A stretch of DNA of 64,000 nucleotides from Bradyrhizobium sp. CCBAU 53421 (GTDB taxonomy: Bacteria; Pseudomonadota; Alphaproteobacteria; Rhizobiales; Xanthobacteraceae). This document shows positions 8,869 through 18,019 of the stretch, one piece after another; position 1 is the stretch's first letter; each line of letters begins with the position of its first letter. The stretch covers positions 9,195,050 through 9,259,049 of the forward strand of contig NZ_CP030047.1 in assembly GCF_015291625.1 (NCBI RefSeq), given 5' to 3'. Made by a program: the position numbers and the translations under genes. The notes under the pieces were generated by a model. The model ran no database searches and was not told the origin of the DNA. It saw only the letters and a list, made by a program, of their open reading frames with translations.

Positions 8869-9068
8869 CGGCCTGGCGCGCCACTTCGGAATGCGCCATC
8901 GCCGCCAGGTGCCGCCTCTTTTATCCCTCGTTGGCAAGCGAACTGCTCAAGCTAACATCCCAACGGACGGCACGGCTTGCCCGCACATCGGCGACAACGT
9001 CGGTCAGGAACCATACGTGGTGCATCGCATTGGTTTTGTGATAGAAACTCTGGTTTGCAAGGCTTGCG
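8561..9068. other. Spacer with repeat copy A and a 13-bp tandem duplication
   Basis: Contains two tandem copies of gagtgcatgcgcc (8599-8624) and the left copy of the direct repeat at 8761-8873. A minus-strand frame runs through the repeat (see separate entry). No other gene was recognised. Confidence 0.5.
8761..8873. repeat. 113-bp direct repeat, copy A (left of MipZ-like gene)
   Basis: Aligns without gaps to 10053-10165 with about 18 mismatches (about 84% identity by hand count). Both begin ccatgaggcgtagcgcaaga and end tagtgcccatcttcatcggc plus c. On the minus strand both carry an open frame beginning MKMGT and containing ILRYASW. Confidence 0.85.
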
Positions 9069-9977
9069 ATGCTGCACGCGACAGATATCGCAGGGGCAGG
9101 ATCGCCGTACGTCGTCGTCATCGGCAATGAGAAAGGCGGCTCCGGGAAGACCACGCTTGCCATGCATTTGGCCATCGCACTCCTGAAAGAGGGCCATCGG
9201 GTCGGAACCATTGATCTCGACAGCAATCAGAAAGGCCTGACGCGATACATTGAAAATCGGCGCATTTGGGCGAACCATCGGCAGATCGAACTCGAACTAC
9301 CGCTGCATAGCTTCGTTCCGCGCGCCGGCGGCGCGAAGCTGGAGGACAACGAAGCCGAGGAACTGGCTGCCTTCGAGGACACCGTTTGCGACGTCAGGAA
9401 GTTCGTCGACTTCCTGGTGATCGACACGCCCTCGACCGACACGTATCTGATGCGACTTGCGCATCTGGTGGCCGACACTGTGCTGACACCGGTCGCCGAC
9501 AGTTTTCTTGACCTCGGCACGCTGGCCTCGATCGATCCCATCACGCATGAGGTGACGGGAACCGGGCACTACGCGGAAATGGTGCGCGAGGCCCGCAGGC
9601 ATCGGCGCGAGTTTGACCGTGGCGGTACCGATTGGGTCGTCATCCGCAATCGCTCGGCGCGGCGCCGACTGGTACGTCGTAGCGTTGCCGAGCTGGGCAT
9701 CAAGCTGGGCCTCAGGGACGTCGAAGGCTGTGCTGAGCGGATCGTGTATCGCCAGTTCTTCCCCGCGGGTCTGACCGCCCTCGATGCGCTGGACGAAGCG
9801 GCCCTCGGCGCCACTCCCGGTCGGTCACACCAATTGGCTCAACGGGAGATTAGCATGCTCGTCGGCCTGTTGAATCTGCCCACGAGCGAGCGCGCGCGCC
9901 GCAGGGCGGCCGCGCGCAAAGAATGGTTTGCTTCGTCAGACGCACCACTCGGCATCGACGAATTGCTGATCGAATAG
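9069..9977 (+). CDS. MipZ-like ParA-family ATPase
   Basis: 302 residues. A deviant Walker A (GNEKGGSGKTTLAMHLAIAL, residues about 19-38), IDLDSNQKGLTRYIENRRIW, the VIDTPSTDTYLMR Walker B region and a late VIYRQFFPAGLTALD match the layout of MipZ, the ATPase that forms a pole-to-midcell gradient on ParB/DNA and blocks FtsZ away from midcell in alphaproteobacteria. The N-terminal extension (about 13 residues) and Arg-rich tail differ from the core protein. It stands alone, with no parB or ftsZ beside it, between two copies of a direct repeat, so it may be an accessory paralogue rather than the housekeeping mipZ. Confidence 0.8.
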   Translation: MLHATDIAGAGSPYVVVIGNEKGGSGKTTLAMHLAIALLKEGHRVGTIDLDSNQKGLTRYIENRRIWANHRQIELELPLHSFVPRAGGAKLEDNEAEELAAFEDTVCDVRKFVDFLVIDTPSTDTYLMRLAHLVADTVLTPVADSFLDLGTLASIDPITHEVTGTGHYAEMVREARRHRREFDRGGTDWVVIRNRSARRRLVRRSVAELGIKLGLRDVEGCAERIVYRQFFPAGLTALDALDEAALGATPGRSHQLAQREISMLVGLLNLPTSERARRRAAARKEWFASSDAPLGIDELLIE

Positions 9978-10052
9978 CGGCTCGTCTGACGGGAAATACC
10001 TCAGATGCGATCGTCGCCCGCAGACGACGGCCGGCGCGCTTATCAATTTCAG

Positions 10053-10165
10053 CCATGAGGCGTAGCGCAAGATCGCAGTCCGTCGCGGGTTATGTGACTG
10101 GATCGTTTGGTCGGCCACCACATCATAGCGCCACAGCGAAGCTATAGTGCCCATCTTCATCGGCC
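10053..10165. repeat. 113-bp direct repeat, copy B (right of MipZ-like gene)
   Basis: Partner of the repeat at 8761-8873, in the same orientation. The minus-strand frame from 10160 gives MKMGTIASLWRYD and later RRTAILRYASW, then runs out towards 9936 over the end of the ATPase gene. Confidence 0.85.
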
Positions 10166-10217
10166 GTGGCGCGCCATTTCCGCCTCACCGCCGACCAATC
10201 TTGGCCCTTGCTGCGGC

Positions 10218-10538
10218 TTACGGGATCCTTGCCGCAACGTTGGGACGGTTTTTCTCGAGCCAGGCGACAGCGTCGGGTTCATCGACGACGCACTGGAAGG
10301 TTTCCCAGGTTGGGTCCTCCAGAGATTCCAATTGCAGTCGCTTCGCCGCATACTCAACGAGATCGTGCAAGCGTTCGTATCCTTGTCGGTGCTCGAGGGA
10401 ATCTGCAATTGCGGTGCTGGTCCATCCTCGTTGAGCCAAATCGATAATGCTCGGGGCGTCAGCCTCGTTGAACCACGGTGTCGCATCGAACTCGATGCAG
10501 CGGACGTTGTCCGCGGTATGGCAAGTGGCGTGGATCAT
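10218..10538 (-). CDS. Hypothetical protein, 106 aa
   Basis: The ATG at 10538 has GGAGG five bases upstream, which decides it over the longer frame from 10574. The product (MIHATCHTADNVRCIEFDAT...) is acidic, without signal peptide or membrane segment, with a Trp-containing helical centre (DLAQRGWTSTAIADSLEH) and a PTWETFQCVVDEPDAVAWLE segment near the end. I do not recognise a domain; similar small proteins occur in Bradyrhizobium as far as I recall. Confidence 0.6.
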   Translation of the reverse strand: MIHATCHTADNVRCIEFDATPWFNEADAPSIIDLAQRGWTSTAIADSLEHRQGYERLHDLVEYAAKRLQLESLEDPTWETFQCVVDEPDAVAWLEKNRPNVAARIP

Positions 10539-10609
10539 TGGATTCCTCCATTCGCCGGTTATCAACCTGCGCAAGCATTGCGCTTCTCACATCGCCGCCT
10601 CGCACGCCC

Positions 10610-13600
10610 TCAGGCTTTGACCAGGTCCCCGAGCAGGTTCGCCGCCACCGTCAGCTTGGCGAGGGTCATGCCACTGGCAGCGATCTCCTCGACCGAGCGG
10701 CGGATACGGGTCGCTTCGGGGTGAGCCGCGAGCCAGGTCTCGACGGCCTCCTGGCCAGACTGGCCGGTTGCGAGCATGTCCGCGGCCAGTCTCCTTTCAG
10801 CGCCGGCGATCTGCTCAACGGCGCGGTCAATGGCCATGCGTTCGAAATAATCGTTGGCCGGCACATTGCGAGCGGCGGTGATGATGCGGTCGAGACGGAA
10901 ATTCGCCTCGGCGGCGTAGAAGGTCGCGGCGGCATCGCCGATGGGGCGCCTGGTGCGCTCGGCAACCGTCACGATGTCGGGTGCCGAATCCAGAGCGTCG
11001 AGATCGGCGAGCTCGCCGGCGAGGCCGGCCGGGACACCGGCGTCGGCGAGTTCCTGCCGCCGCTTGACGCGCGCGGCTTGCAAGTCCGGCGGCAGGGCGG
11101 TGTCGAGCCCGGCGACGATCTGGCGGATAGCCGGGCCGAAGCGCGCGACGACGGCCTCCAGTCCATCCTTGAAATCGACATTGCGCACGTACCAGACCAT
11201 GCGTGAGAGCAGGAGGTCTTGCACTGAAGCGTAGAGGGACAGCTGCAGCTGCCCATCGACGCAGGCGTCGAGTGCATCGATCGCGTCATTGAGCCACTTC
11301 AGTCCGTAGCATTCATCGACCGCCACATAGGCCATGACGATGGTCGGGACATCGGCGTCGGTCTCGTCGATCAGGCGCACCACACAGGCCGGGCCGCCGC
11401 GATTGATCACCGCATTGGCGAGACTGGTCGCGATGATCTCCCGCCGCAGGCGATGCAATTCGGCCGCGCCCGGGAATTTGTCCTGAATCTCGCGCGGAAA
11501 GTACTGGGATAGTTCGCGGGCAAGATAGGGATCATCGGGCACGCTGGTGACGAGCAGGTCATCGTAGAGGGTCAGCTTGGCGTAGGCGAGCAACACGGCG
11601 AGCTCGGGCCGCGTCAGGAACTGGCCGCGCCGCGTGCGCTCGGTGAGCGCGGCGTCGTCGGGCAGGAACTCCACCGAGCGGCTGAGCAAGCCGCGTAGTT
11701 CGAGCGACTGCATCAGGCGGGTGAGGAAGCCGGTCTCTGCCACACCCTTGCGCTCGGCCAGCGAGAGCGCCAGCGTCTGCAGATAGTTGTTGCGCAGCAC
11801 CAGCGCGCCGACCTCTTCGGTCATCGCGGCAAGCAGGCTGTTGCGGTCAGCCGGACTGAGGCGTCCCTCGCGCTCGGGGCGCGCCAGTGCGACCTTGATA
11901 TTGACCTCGACATCGGACGTGTTCACGCCGGCCGAATTGTCGATGGCATCGGTGTTGAGCTTGACGCCCTTCTGCGCCGCTTCAATGCGGCCGCGCTGGG
12001 TAACGCCGAGGTTGGCCCCTTCGCCGATCACCCGGGCGCGCACGTCGCCGCCCGCGATGCGGATCGGATCGTTGGCGCGGTCCCCGGCCTGATCGTCGGT
12101 TTCCGCGGAGGAGCGGACATAGGTGCCGATGCCGCCAAACCACAGGAGGTCCGCGCGAGCCTTCAGGATCGCGGTCATGACCTCGAAAGGCGTGGCTTGC
12201 GGCTTGTCGAGATCGAGCAGCGCGCGCACTTCCGGCGTGAGCGGAATCGCCTTGAGCGAGCGCGAGAACACGCCGCCGCCCTGCGAGATCAGCGACTTGT
12301 TGTAGTCCTGCCAGCTCGATCGCGGCAGATCGAACAGCCGCTTGCGCTCGGCGAAGCTGGTCGATGGATCGGGCGAAGGATCGATGAAGATGTCGCGATG
12401 ATCGAAGGCCGCCACAAGCCTTGTCGCCGACGAGAGCAGCATACCATTGCCGAAGACGTCGCCCGACATGTCGCCCACGCCGACCGCGGTGAACGGCATG
12501 GTCTGAATGTCGGTGCCGAGCTCGCGGAAGTGACGCTTGACCGCCTCCCAGGCGCCGCGCGCCGTGATCCCCATCTTCTTGTGGTCGTAGCCCTGGCTGC
12601 CGCCGGATGCGAAGGCATCGCCGAGCCAATGGTTCTTCTCGGCCGAGATCGCGTTGGCGACGTCGGAGAAGGTGGCGGTGCCCTTGTCGGCGGCAACGAC
12701 GAGGTAGGGGTCATCGCCGTCGTAGCGCACGGTGGATTCGGGCGGCACCACGATGTCACCGTCGAGATTGTCGGTGAGCTCGAGCAGCGAGCGAACGAAG
12801 ATGCGATAGGCTTCGGTGCCCTCCGCGAGCCAGGCGTCGCGATTGGAAGGTGGCGGCAGGCGCTTGGGTACGAAGCCGCCCTTGGCGCCGACCGGCACGA
12901 TCACGGCGTTCTTGACCTGCTGCGCCTTGACCAGGCCGAGGATCTCGGTGCGGAAATCCTGCGGCCGGTCGGACCAGCGCAAGCCGCCGCGCGCAACCTT
13001 GCCGAAGCGCAGGTGAATACCTTCGACACGGGGCGAATAGACGAAGATCTCGTAGAGAGGCCGTGGAGCGGGCAAGTCATCGATCCGGCGCGCCTCGAAC
13101 TTGAAGGAGATCACCGGGCGGGGATGTCCGTTCTCGCCGATCTGCCACAGATTGGTGCGAACGGTCGCCTGCACCAGATTGGTGAAGCGGCGCAGGATGC
13201 GGTCTTCATCGAGCGAGGCGACGGATTTGAGCTGCTCCTCGATCTCGGCAAGCAAAGCCGTCTCGCGTGCCGAGCGCTCGGCATCCGTCAAGGCGAGGCG
13301 CGGATCGAGGCGGGTCTGGAACAGCGCGACCAGGGTGGCCGTGATCGCGGCGTTCTTGCGCAAGGTCTCCCACATGTAGTCCTGGGTGAACGGCGCGCGG
13401 ATCTGGTGCAAATAGCGCGACAACGCCCGGATGGCCGAGACTTCCCGCCAGCTCAGGGCGGTGCGCAGGATCAGGCCGTTATATCCATCGGATTCGGCGC
13501 GATCGGTGACCACAGCCATGATCGAGGCTTCGAGGCGATGGCTGAATTCCGCGTTGATCTCGATCGGCTGGCCGTCACTGGTCTCGATCGTCATGTCGTG

Positions 13601-15421
13601 CAGCCACACCGGCTCCGGCCGGTTACCGGGCGTGACCTTGTAGGTGCGTTCATTGACCACGCGCAGGCCGTGATTCTCGATCACCGGCACGCGATAGGAC
13701 AGCGACAGCGGTACGGCGTCCGAGAACACCTTAAGGCCGAAGTGCCTCGGATCGTCGCCTGCGATGCGGTAAACCGAAATCGTCACCGGGCGGGCTGGCG
13801 TCAGCTTTTCGACAGTCGCGATATCGGTGATCGCCTGTTCCGCGCCGAACACCTCGGTATAACCGCCGCTAAAGGCCTGGGCGTATCGGCTGGCGAGCAT
13901 GCGCGCCCGCATGCCGTCGGTCGACGCAGTGAGTGCGACCTTTAGCTTGTCAGCCCAGGTTGCGGCAATGGCGCTGATCCCGGCTTCAAGCGTCGCGTGC
14001 TCGACGACAGGCGTCTTGCCTTCGTAGCGCCCGATGATGAAGTGGACGCGCGCCAGCGCCCCCTCAGGGAATGATACGTAGGAGGCAGACAGCCTTCCCT
14101 TGTAGGCCTGCGCCAAAAAGCTTCCGACGCGCGTACGGACGTCGGTGTCGTATTTGTCGCGCGGAATGAAGGTGAGGATGGAAACAAAGCGATCGAACTT
14201 GTCGACGCGCGCCAGCGCCCGGACGCGCGGGCGCTCGTAGAGGATCAGGATCTCAATGACGAAATTGTAGAGCGTGTCGACGTCGATCTGGAACAGCTCG
14301 TCACGCGGATAATCTTCCAGAATGTGCATGAGCGCCTTGCCGGAATGGCCGTTCGGGTCGAAGCCCGCGCGCTGCAGCACCCGGGAAACCTTGTGGCGCA
14401 CATAAGGGATCTGCCTTACCGAGCGGGTGTAGGCGCCCGAGGTGAACAGGCCGACGACGCGCAGTTCGCCTTCGAGCCGACCGTCGGGCGAATAGAGCTT
14501 GATGCCCACATAGTCCATCCGGATACGGCGATGGACGCGGCTGGAGACATTGGCCTTGATGACGATCAGCAGGGTCGGCTCGTGCATGAACTCGCGGATT
14601 TCCGGCGTCATCACCACCATGTCGTTGCCGCGGCGCAGAACCTTCACGTCCGGATCGCGCAGGATTCCGAGGCCTTCGCCGGTCGTGATGTCGTCCGACG
14701 CTTCGCCGTCGGGCGAGAAGCGATACTCGCGCACGCCGAGGAAGGTGAAATTGTCCGCGCAGAGCCATTGCAGGAACTGATTGGCTTCGGCGACCTCGTC
14801 GATCGGTAGCGGCGGCGGATTTGACGAGAACGTCTTGATCGCTTCCTCGACGCGGTCGCGCATGCCGCGCCAGTCCGCGACGCAGGCGCGGACGTCGCTC
14901 AACGTTCTGGTCAGGCCGTCAATCAGCTTCTGGCGATCGGCATCGGCGTCCAGGCGGGTGATGTGGAAATGAATCAGGCTTTCGCGCGCGCCCTTGGCTC
15001 CCTCCGGCAAAGCTTCCCCGTAGAACCGCAGCAGCTTGCCCACATCATCGCGTTCCACGGCAATGATCGGGTGGGCGACGAGGCTGACTTCGATGCCCTG
15101 CTCGGCGAGCTCCGCCATGGTGGAATCGAACAGGAAGGGCATGTTGTCGTTGAGAATTTCGAGCACGGAAATCTCGCGCCCGTTCGGCAATGTCGGGTTG
15201 ACGACGCGGATATCGGCGCTGCCGGCCGTGCGTCGCTGGACGTGCTCCCAAGCCTGCTCCGCCAGGAGCGCAAGCGAGGCGGCATCGTAATTGGCGAGAT
15301 CCTCGATATTGGTGTAGCCGAACAAGGGCTCGGCAAAGGCCCGGGGGCTCCTGCCCGCTGGCACGCTGCCCGCTGCGTCGCGGATCAGGGTTGCTCGGGC
15401 CTTGTCGTCGCGCCACGCCAT
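10610..15421 (-). CDS. NAD-specific glutamate dehydrogenase, large (about 180 kDa) type
   Basis: 1,603 residues from the ATG at 15421, with GGAGGA at good spacing; the frame is open a little further but without support. Length and course fit the large GDH class (called gdhZ in Caulobacter, gdhB in Pseudomonas): a long N-terminal ACT-like regulatory part, a central catalytic part with GGLRWSDRPQDFRTEILGL, the VPVGAKGGFV lysine loop, VAADKGTATFSD, MGITARGAWEAV and GNGMLLSS, and a C-terminal helical domain. It deaminates glutamate to 2-oxoglutarate with NAD+, feeding carbon from amino acids into the TCA cycle. Monocistronic by spacing. Confidence 0.95.
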   Translation of the reverse strand: MAWRDDKARATLIRDAAGSVPAGRSPRAFAEPLFGYTNIEDLANYDAASLALLAEQAWEHVQRRTAGSADIRVVNPTLPNGREISVLEILNDNMPFLFDSTMAELAEQGIEVSLVAHPIIAVERDDVGKLLRFYGEALPEGAKGARESLIHFHITRLDADADRQKLIDGLTRTLSDVRACVADWRGMRDRVEEAIKTFSSNPPPLPIDEVAEANQFLQWLCADNFTFLGVREYRFSPDGEASDDITTGEGLGILRDPDVKVLRRGNDMVVMTPEIREFMHEPTLLIVIKANVSSRVHRRIRMDYVGIKLYSPDGRLEGELRVVGLFTSGAYTRSVRQIPYVRHKVSRVLQRAGFDPNGHSGKALMHILEDYPRDELFQIDVDTLYNFVIEILILYERPRVRALARVDKFDRFVSILTFIPRDKYDTDVRTRVGSFLAQAYKGRLSASYVSFPEGALARVHFIIGRYEGKTPVVEHATLEAGISAIAATWADKLKVALTASTDGMRARMLASRYAQAFSGGYTEVFGAEQAITDIATVEKLTPARPVTISVYRIAGDDPRHFGLKVFSDAVPLSLSYRVPVIENHGLRVVNERTYKVTPGNRPEPVWLHDMTIETSDGQPIEINAEFSHRLEASIMAVVTDRAESDGYNGLILRTALSWREVSAIRALSRYLHQIRAPFTQDYMWETLRKNAAITATLVALFQTRLDPRLALTDAERSARETALLAEIEEQLKSVASLDEDRILRRFTNLVQATVRTNLWQIGENGHPRPVISFKFEARRIDDLPAPRPLYEIFVYSPRVEGIHLRFGKVARGGLRWSDRPQDFRTEILGLVKAQQVKNAVIVPVGAKGGFVPKRLPPPSNRDAWLAEGTEAYRIFVRSLLELTDNLDGDIVVPPESTVRYDGDDPYLVVAADKGTATFSDVANAISAEKNHWLGDAFASGGSQGYDHKKMGITARGAWEAVKRHFRELGTDIQTMPFTAVGVGDMSGDVFGNGMLLSSATRLVAAFDHRDIFIDPSPDPSTSFAERKRLFDLPRSSWQDYNKSLISQGGGVFSRSLKAIPLTPEVRALLDLDKPQATPFEVMTAILKARADLLWFGGIGTYVRSSAETDDQAGDRANDPIRIAGGDVRARVIGEGANLGVTQRGRIEAAQKGVKLNTDAIDNSAGVNTSDVEVNIKVALARPEREGRLSPADRNSLLAAMTEEVGALVLRNNYLQTLALSLAERKGVAETGFLTRLMQSLELRGLLSRSVEFLPDDAALTERTRRGQFLTRPELAVLLAYAKLTLYDDLLVTSVPDDPYLARELSQYFPREIQDKFPGAAELHRLRREIIATSLANAVINRGGPACVVRLIDETDADVPTIVMAYVAVDECYGLKWLNDAIDALDACVDGQLQLSLYASVQDLLLSRMVWYVRNVDFKDGLEAVVARFGPAIRQIVAGLDTALPPDLQAARVKRRQELADAGVPAGLAGELADLDALDSAPDIVTVAERTRRPIGDAAATFYAAEANFRLDRIITAARNVPANDYFERMAIDRAVEQIAGAERRLAADMLATGQSGQEAVETWLAAHPEATRIRRSVEEIAASGMTLAKLTVAANLLGDLVKA

Positions 15422-15792
15422 AATGTCCTCCATCTGCCGTGCCGTCCGATCGCAGCCGCGATCATCAGCTTGATTCTGGAGTGCATCCCTTCGAGCGCCG
15501 CGATCGATTGATCCTCGGTATCGAAGCTTCGACGGCTTCCGATAACAATACACGATCCCGCAGCGAAAGGTGCACGCTGTCGTGAGGCGTGCTGAATTTC
15601 CCCATGACAGCGAGTAGGGCCGAAGTCGGCAGCGACGGCGATCGAACGCTTAGGCAGGAAATCACATGTAATTTCAATTATATATGTGTTCGTTGGTTTG
15701 TCCTGAATGGCGCGCCAGTTCGTTTTTCTGCCCGCTCATTGTCCGGCCATGGTGCCGGCCGATCTGCCGGTTTCCGGCAGACCGGCCTCGCC
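15422..15792. other. Spacer upstream of NAD-GDH
   Basis: About 370 bases holding the presumed promoter of the dehydrogenase gene (an AT-rich aattatatatg stretch at about 15675) and, at the CBS gene end, a hairpin around tctgccggtttccggcaga at 15763-15781 that may end CBS transcription, though without a clear U-run. Confidence 0.4.
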
Positions 15793-16212
15793 TCAATGAT
15801 GCGCCGACACGCTCTTCATGTATTGGGACATGAGATCGGCACCGGCAAAATGGCCGATGTCTCCCAGGCTGACCATGCCGACCATCCGTTTGCTCTTGTT
15901 GATCACAGGCAGCCTGCGGACCTTCAGCGTTTCCATGTGATGCACCGCTTTCGCCAGGTCGTCGTCTTCCCGGCAGCAGTGGATGCCTTCGGTCATCACA
16001 TCGCGCGCCGTGGTGCGCGCAGAGTTGAAGTCCTTGCTCGCAAGACCTTTGCAGACGAGGTCGCGATCGGTCACCATCCCGATCAGACGATCGTCTTGCC
16101 CGATCGGAATGCAGCCGACGTCGTGCCCTTGCATCAATTTTGCGATCTCGGTGATCGGGGTATCGGGGCTGACCCAATCGACACCCTTATGCATCACGTC
16201 CTTGACCTTCAT
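15793..16212 (-). CDS. CBS-pair domain protein
   Basis: 139 residues from the ATG at 16212 (GGGAGG upstream). Two CBS motifs fill the protein: MKVKDVMHKGVDWVSPDTPI..IGMVTDRDLVCKG and ARDVMTEGIHCCREDDDLAK..MVGMVSLGDIGHF. Stand-alone CBS pairs bind adenine nucleotides and usually report energy or redox state to a partner; the partner is unknown. The next gene downstream on this strand is NAD-GDH, 370 bases away, so a functional link is only a guess. Confidence 0.88.
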   Translation of the reverse strand: MKVKDVMHKGVDWVSPDTPITEIAKLMQGHDVGCIPIGQDDRLIGMVTDRDLVCKGLASKDFNSARTTARDVMTEGIHCCREDDDLAKAVHHMETLKVRRLPVINKSKRMVGMVSLGDIGHFAGADLMSQYMKSVSAHH

Positions 16213-16331
16213 GGAGGACCTCCCTTGCAAGGCAGCAGCCCCCTCGCCTGCAACCATACAACAGATCGGGCGTAAGCGCATGCGTGCCGCGGTTTGGTCA
16301 AGGCGCAGCAGATGGTCCTGCTATCATGCCC

Positions 16332-16802
16332 TCAGTCGTGCGTACTGAAGCGGCCGTGCTGGGAACCGGCGGTCAAGCGCGCGAATTGCGCACGACCGAG
16401 GTGCAGCAACGTCTCATGATCGCCGGCTTCGATATAGATCTCGGGCTGCATCTGGATGCTGTCATCAACGATGACATCGAGCCCATAGCAGATGCCGGCG
16501 GCGGGAACCGCCCCATGCGCGCAGTCGGCGAACAACCGATCGATCTCGCTTTCAGTGGCCATCGCAATATCATCGCCGAAGCTCGCCCTCAGATCCGTCA
16601 GCCTGAGGTGATGCGACGCCGGCAGCACGGCGAGCAGGTAGCCGCCATTGCGGCGCAACACGACGGCTTTGGCCAGGCGATCACCCGGGACGTGAGACGC
16701 CTGGGCGGTCAGGGCTGACGACATCGTCAGCGCATGCGGAATCTCGTCGTACACGATGTTTTCGGCGGCGAGATATTTGTGCAGTGTGGGAGAAATGGTC
16801 AT
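16332..16802 (-). CDS. YbaK/EbsC-type aminoacyl-tRNA deacylase domain protein
   Basis: 156 residues from the ATG at 16802 (GGAGG upstream). The YbaK/ProX fold is suggested by YDEIPHALTMSSALTAQASHVPGD, KAVVLRRNGGYLLAVLPASH and the FADCAHGAVPAAG glycine/proline loop. The family hydrolyses mischarged tRNAs, but this single-domain branch could also act on other substrates. The conserved Lys of the motif (AKAVVL) is present. Confidence 0.8.
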   Translation of the reverse strand: MTISPTLHKYLAAENIVYDEIPHALTMSSALTAQASHVPGDRLAKAVVLRRNGGYLLAVLPASHHLRLTDLRASFGDDIAMATESEIDRLFADCAHGAVPAAGICYGLDVIVDDSIQMQPEIYIEAGDHETLLHLGRAQFARLTAGSQHGRFSTHD

Positions 16803-16922
16803 GACGTCACCTCCGGTGCGACATGCAACCATCCACCGTGGTCCTGCCCGCCGCACGATGAGCGGCTGCGTGGTTCTCATCCCAGAACATAAGTCCTGCT
16901 TCAGGACACTGCAATTCGATCC

Positions 16923-17028
16923 CTAGAGCATTTCGGTTCTGGTTGAATCAGAACCGAAGCTCTAGATTCTCGTTTTGACGCGTTTTCTTCACGCGAACCG
17001 GTATCCACTTCGCTCGAAAACGCTCTAG
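16923..17028. repeat. Two-hairpin palindromic repeat, copy R3 (variant)
   Basis: The first hairpin has arms agcatttcggttctg and cagaaccgaagct; the second is bounded by ctag at both ends with gttttgacgcgttttc and gcgaaccggtatcc inside. The sequence differs from R1/R2 but the architecture is the same. The cta at 17025-17027 is the stop codon of the pentapeptide-repeat gene. Confidence 0.8.
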
Positions 17029-17837
17029 TTTGCGCGCCGCGCCAGGTCCAGGTTCCGGGCCTTGTCCAGGTTGCGGGCCTCTGCCAGCGCGGCCGGGCTC
17101 GGCAAGACGGCCGACGCAAGGTCGGCCTCGGTGAAATCGGCGCCGGCGAGATTGGCGCCGGAGAGGTCGGCTCCCGCAAGGTCGGCCTTGCTGAGGTTGC
17201 AGTTCGCCAGATTGGCGTTCTGCAACTGCGCGAATTCGAGATCGGCACGCGCGAGATTGGCGCCGCTCAGATCCGCATTGCGGAGATCGGCGGATTTGAG
17301 CACGCCGCGCATCAGGCCCATCGATTGGTTGCGCATATCGGCGCTCAAATCCGCGCCGGCGAGCTTGGCCCCGACCAGGCTGGCGCCGGATAGATCGGCG
17401 GTGATGCGAGCGCCGCTCAGATCGGCGCCGCCAAGCTTGGCGCGCTGCATCTGCGTGCCGAGCAGCGACGCCTTGACGAAGGACGCCTCCGTCAGATCTG
17501 CGTCGATGAGCCAGGCCTGGTTCAGCATGGCCCGATCAAAGCGCGCGGCTTTCAGATTGGTCCGGTTGAGCTTTACGAGATGAAGGTTGCCGCCGGAGAA
17601 GTCGAGGCCCGAGAGATCAAGGCGCGACAGCCGCTTTCCCTCCAAGTCCACGGTGTGTCGATCTCCTTGAGGCGCGGCCTTGAGCAGCGCGTCGACCTCG
17701 GCGCGCGTCATCTCCGACGTCGTCATGTCGGGACTGTCGAGGTCAACGCTGCGCAACATGTCCTGCGACACGGCGGCAAGCGGATCAACGAGCAGCGCCG
17801 CGATCGATACAAAAGCAAATGCGAGACGAAACCGCAT
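17025..17837 (-). CDS. Exported pentapeptide-repeat protein
   Basis: 270 residues from the ATG at 17837. A signal peptide (MRFRLAFAFVSIAALLVDPL) is followed from about residue 60 by tandem A(D/N)LxX units (ADLSGANLARADLEFAQLQ, NANLANCNLSKADLAGADLS), which build a right-handed quadrilateral beta-helix. An imperfect stretch (RNQSMGLMRGVLKS) breaks the coil in the middle. Function of secreted pentapeptide proteins is generally unknown. The TAG stop belongs to repeat R3, so the last residues may have been reshaped by the insertion. Confidence 0.85.
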   Translation of the reverse strand: MRFRLAFAFVSIAALLVDPLAAVSQDMLRSVDLDSPDMTTSEMTRAEVDALLKAAPQGDRHTVDLEGKRLSRLDLSGLDFSGGNLHLVKLNRTNLKAARFDRAMLNQAWLIDADLTEASFVKASLLGTQMQRAKLGGADLSGARITADLSGASLVGAKLAGADLSADMRNQSMGLMRGVLKSADLRNADLSGANLARADLEFAQLQNANLANCNLSKADLAGADLSGANLAGADFTEADLASAVLPSPAALAEARNLDKARNLDLARRAN

Positions 17838-18019
17838 CGCCGTGTTTCCGCTCTTAAGGTATCGCTTCCCGCATCTTCGCGCCAGCCGCACCGTGGAGAC
17901 GTGCTTCCGGCTTCAGTATGAAACCGGATCACGATCCTGGCAATGCTCGTGACCGTTTCGTGCGAAGGAACGGGCCTCGGCGGCGCGAGGAAGGGGCCGC
18001 CGCGAACCGGCCGCGCCTC

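Noticed and set aside
12197..13945. 582-codon plus-strand frame opposite NAD-GDH
   Set aside because: Shadow of strongly biased codons in a certain gene; no recognisable domain.
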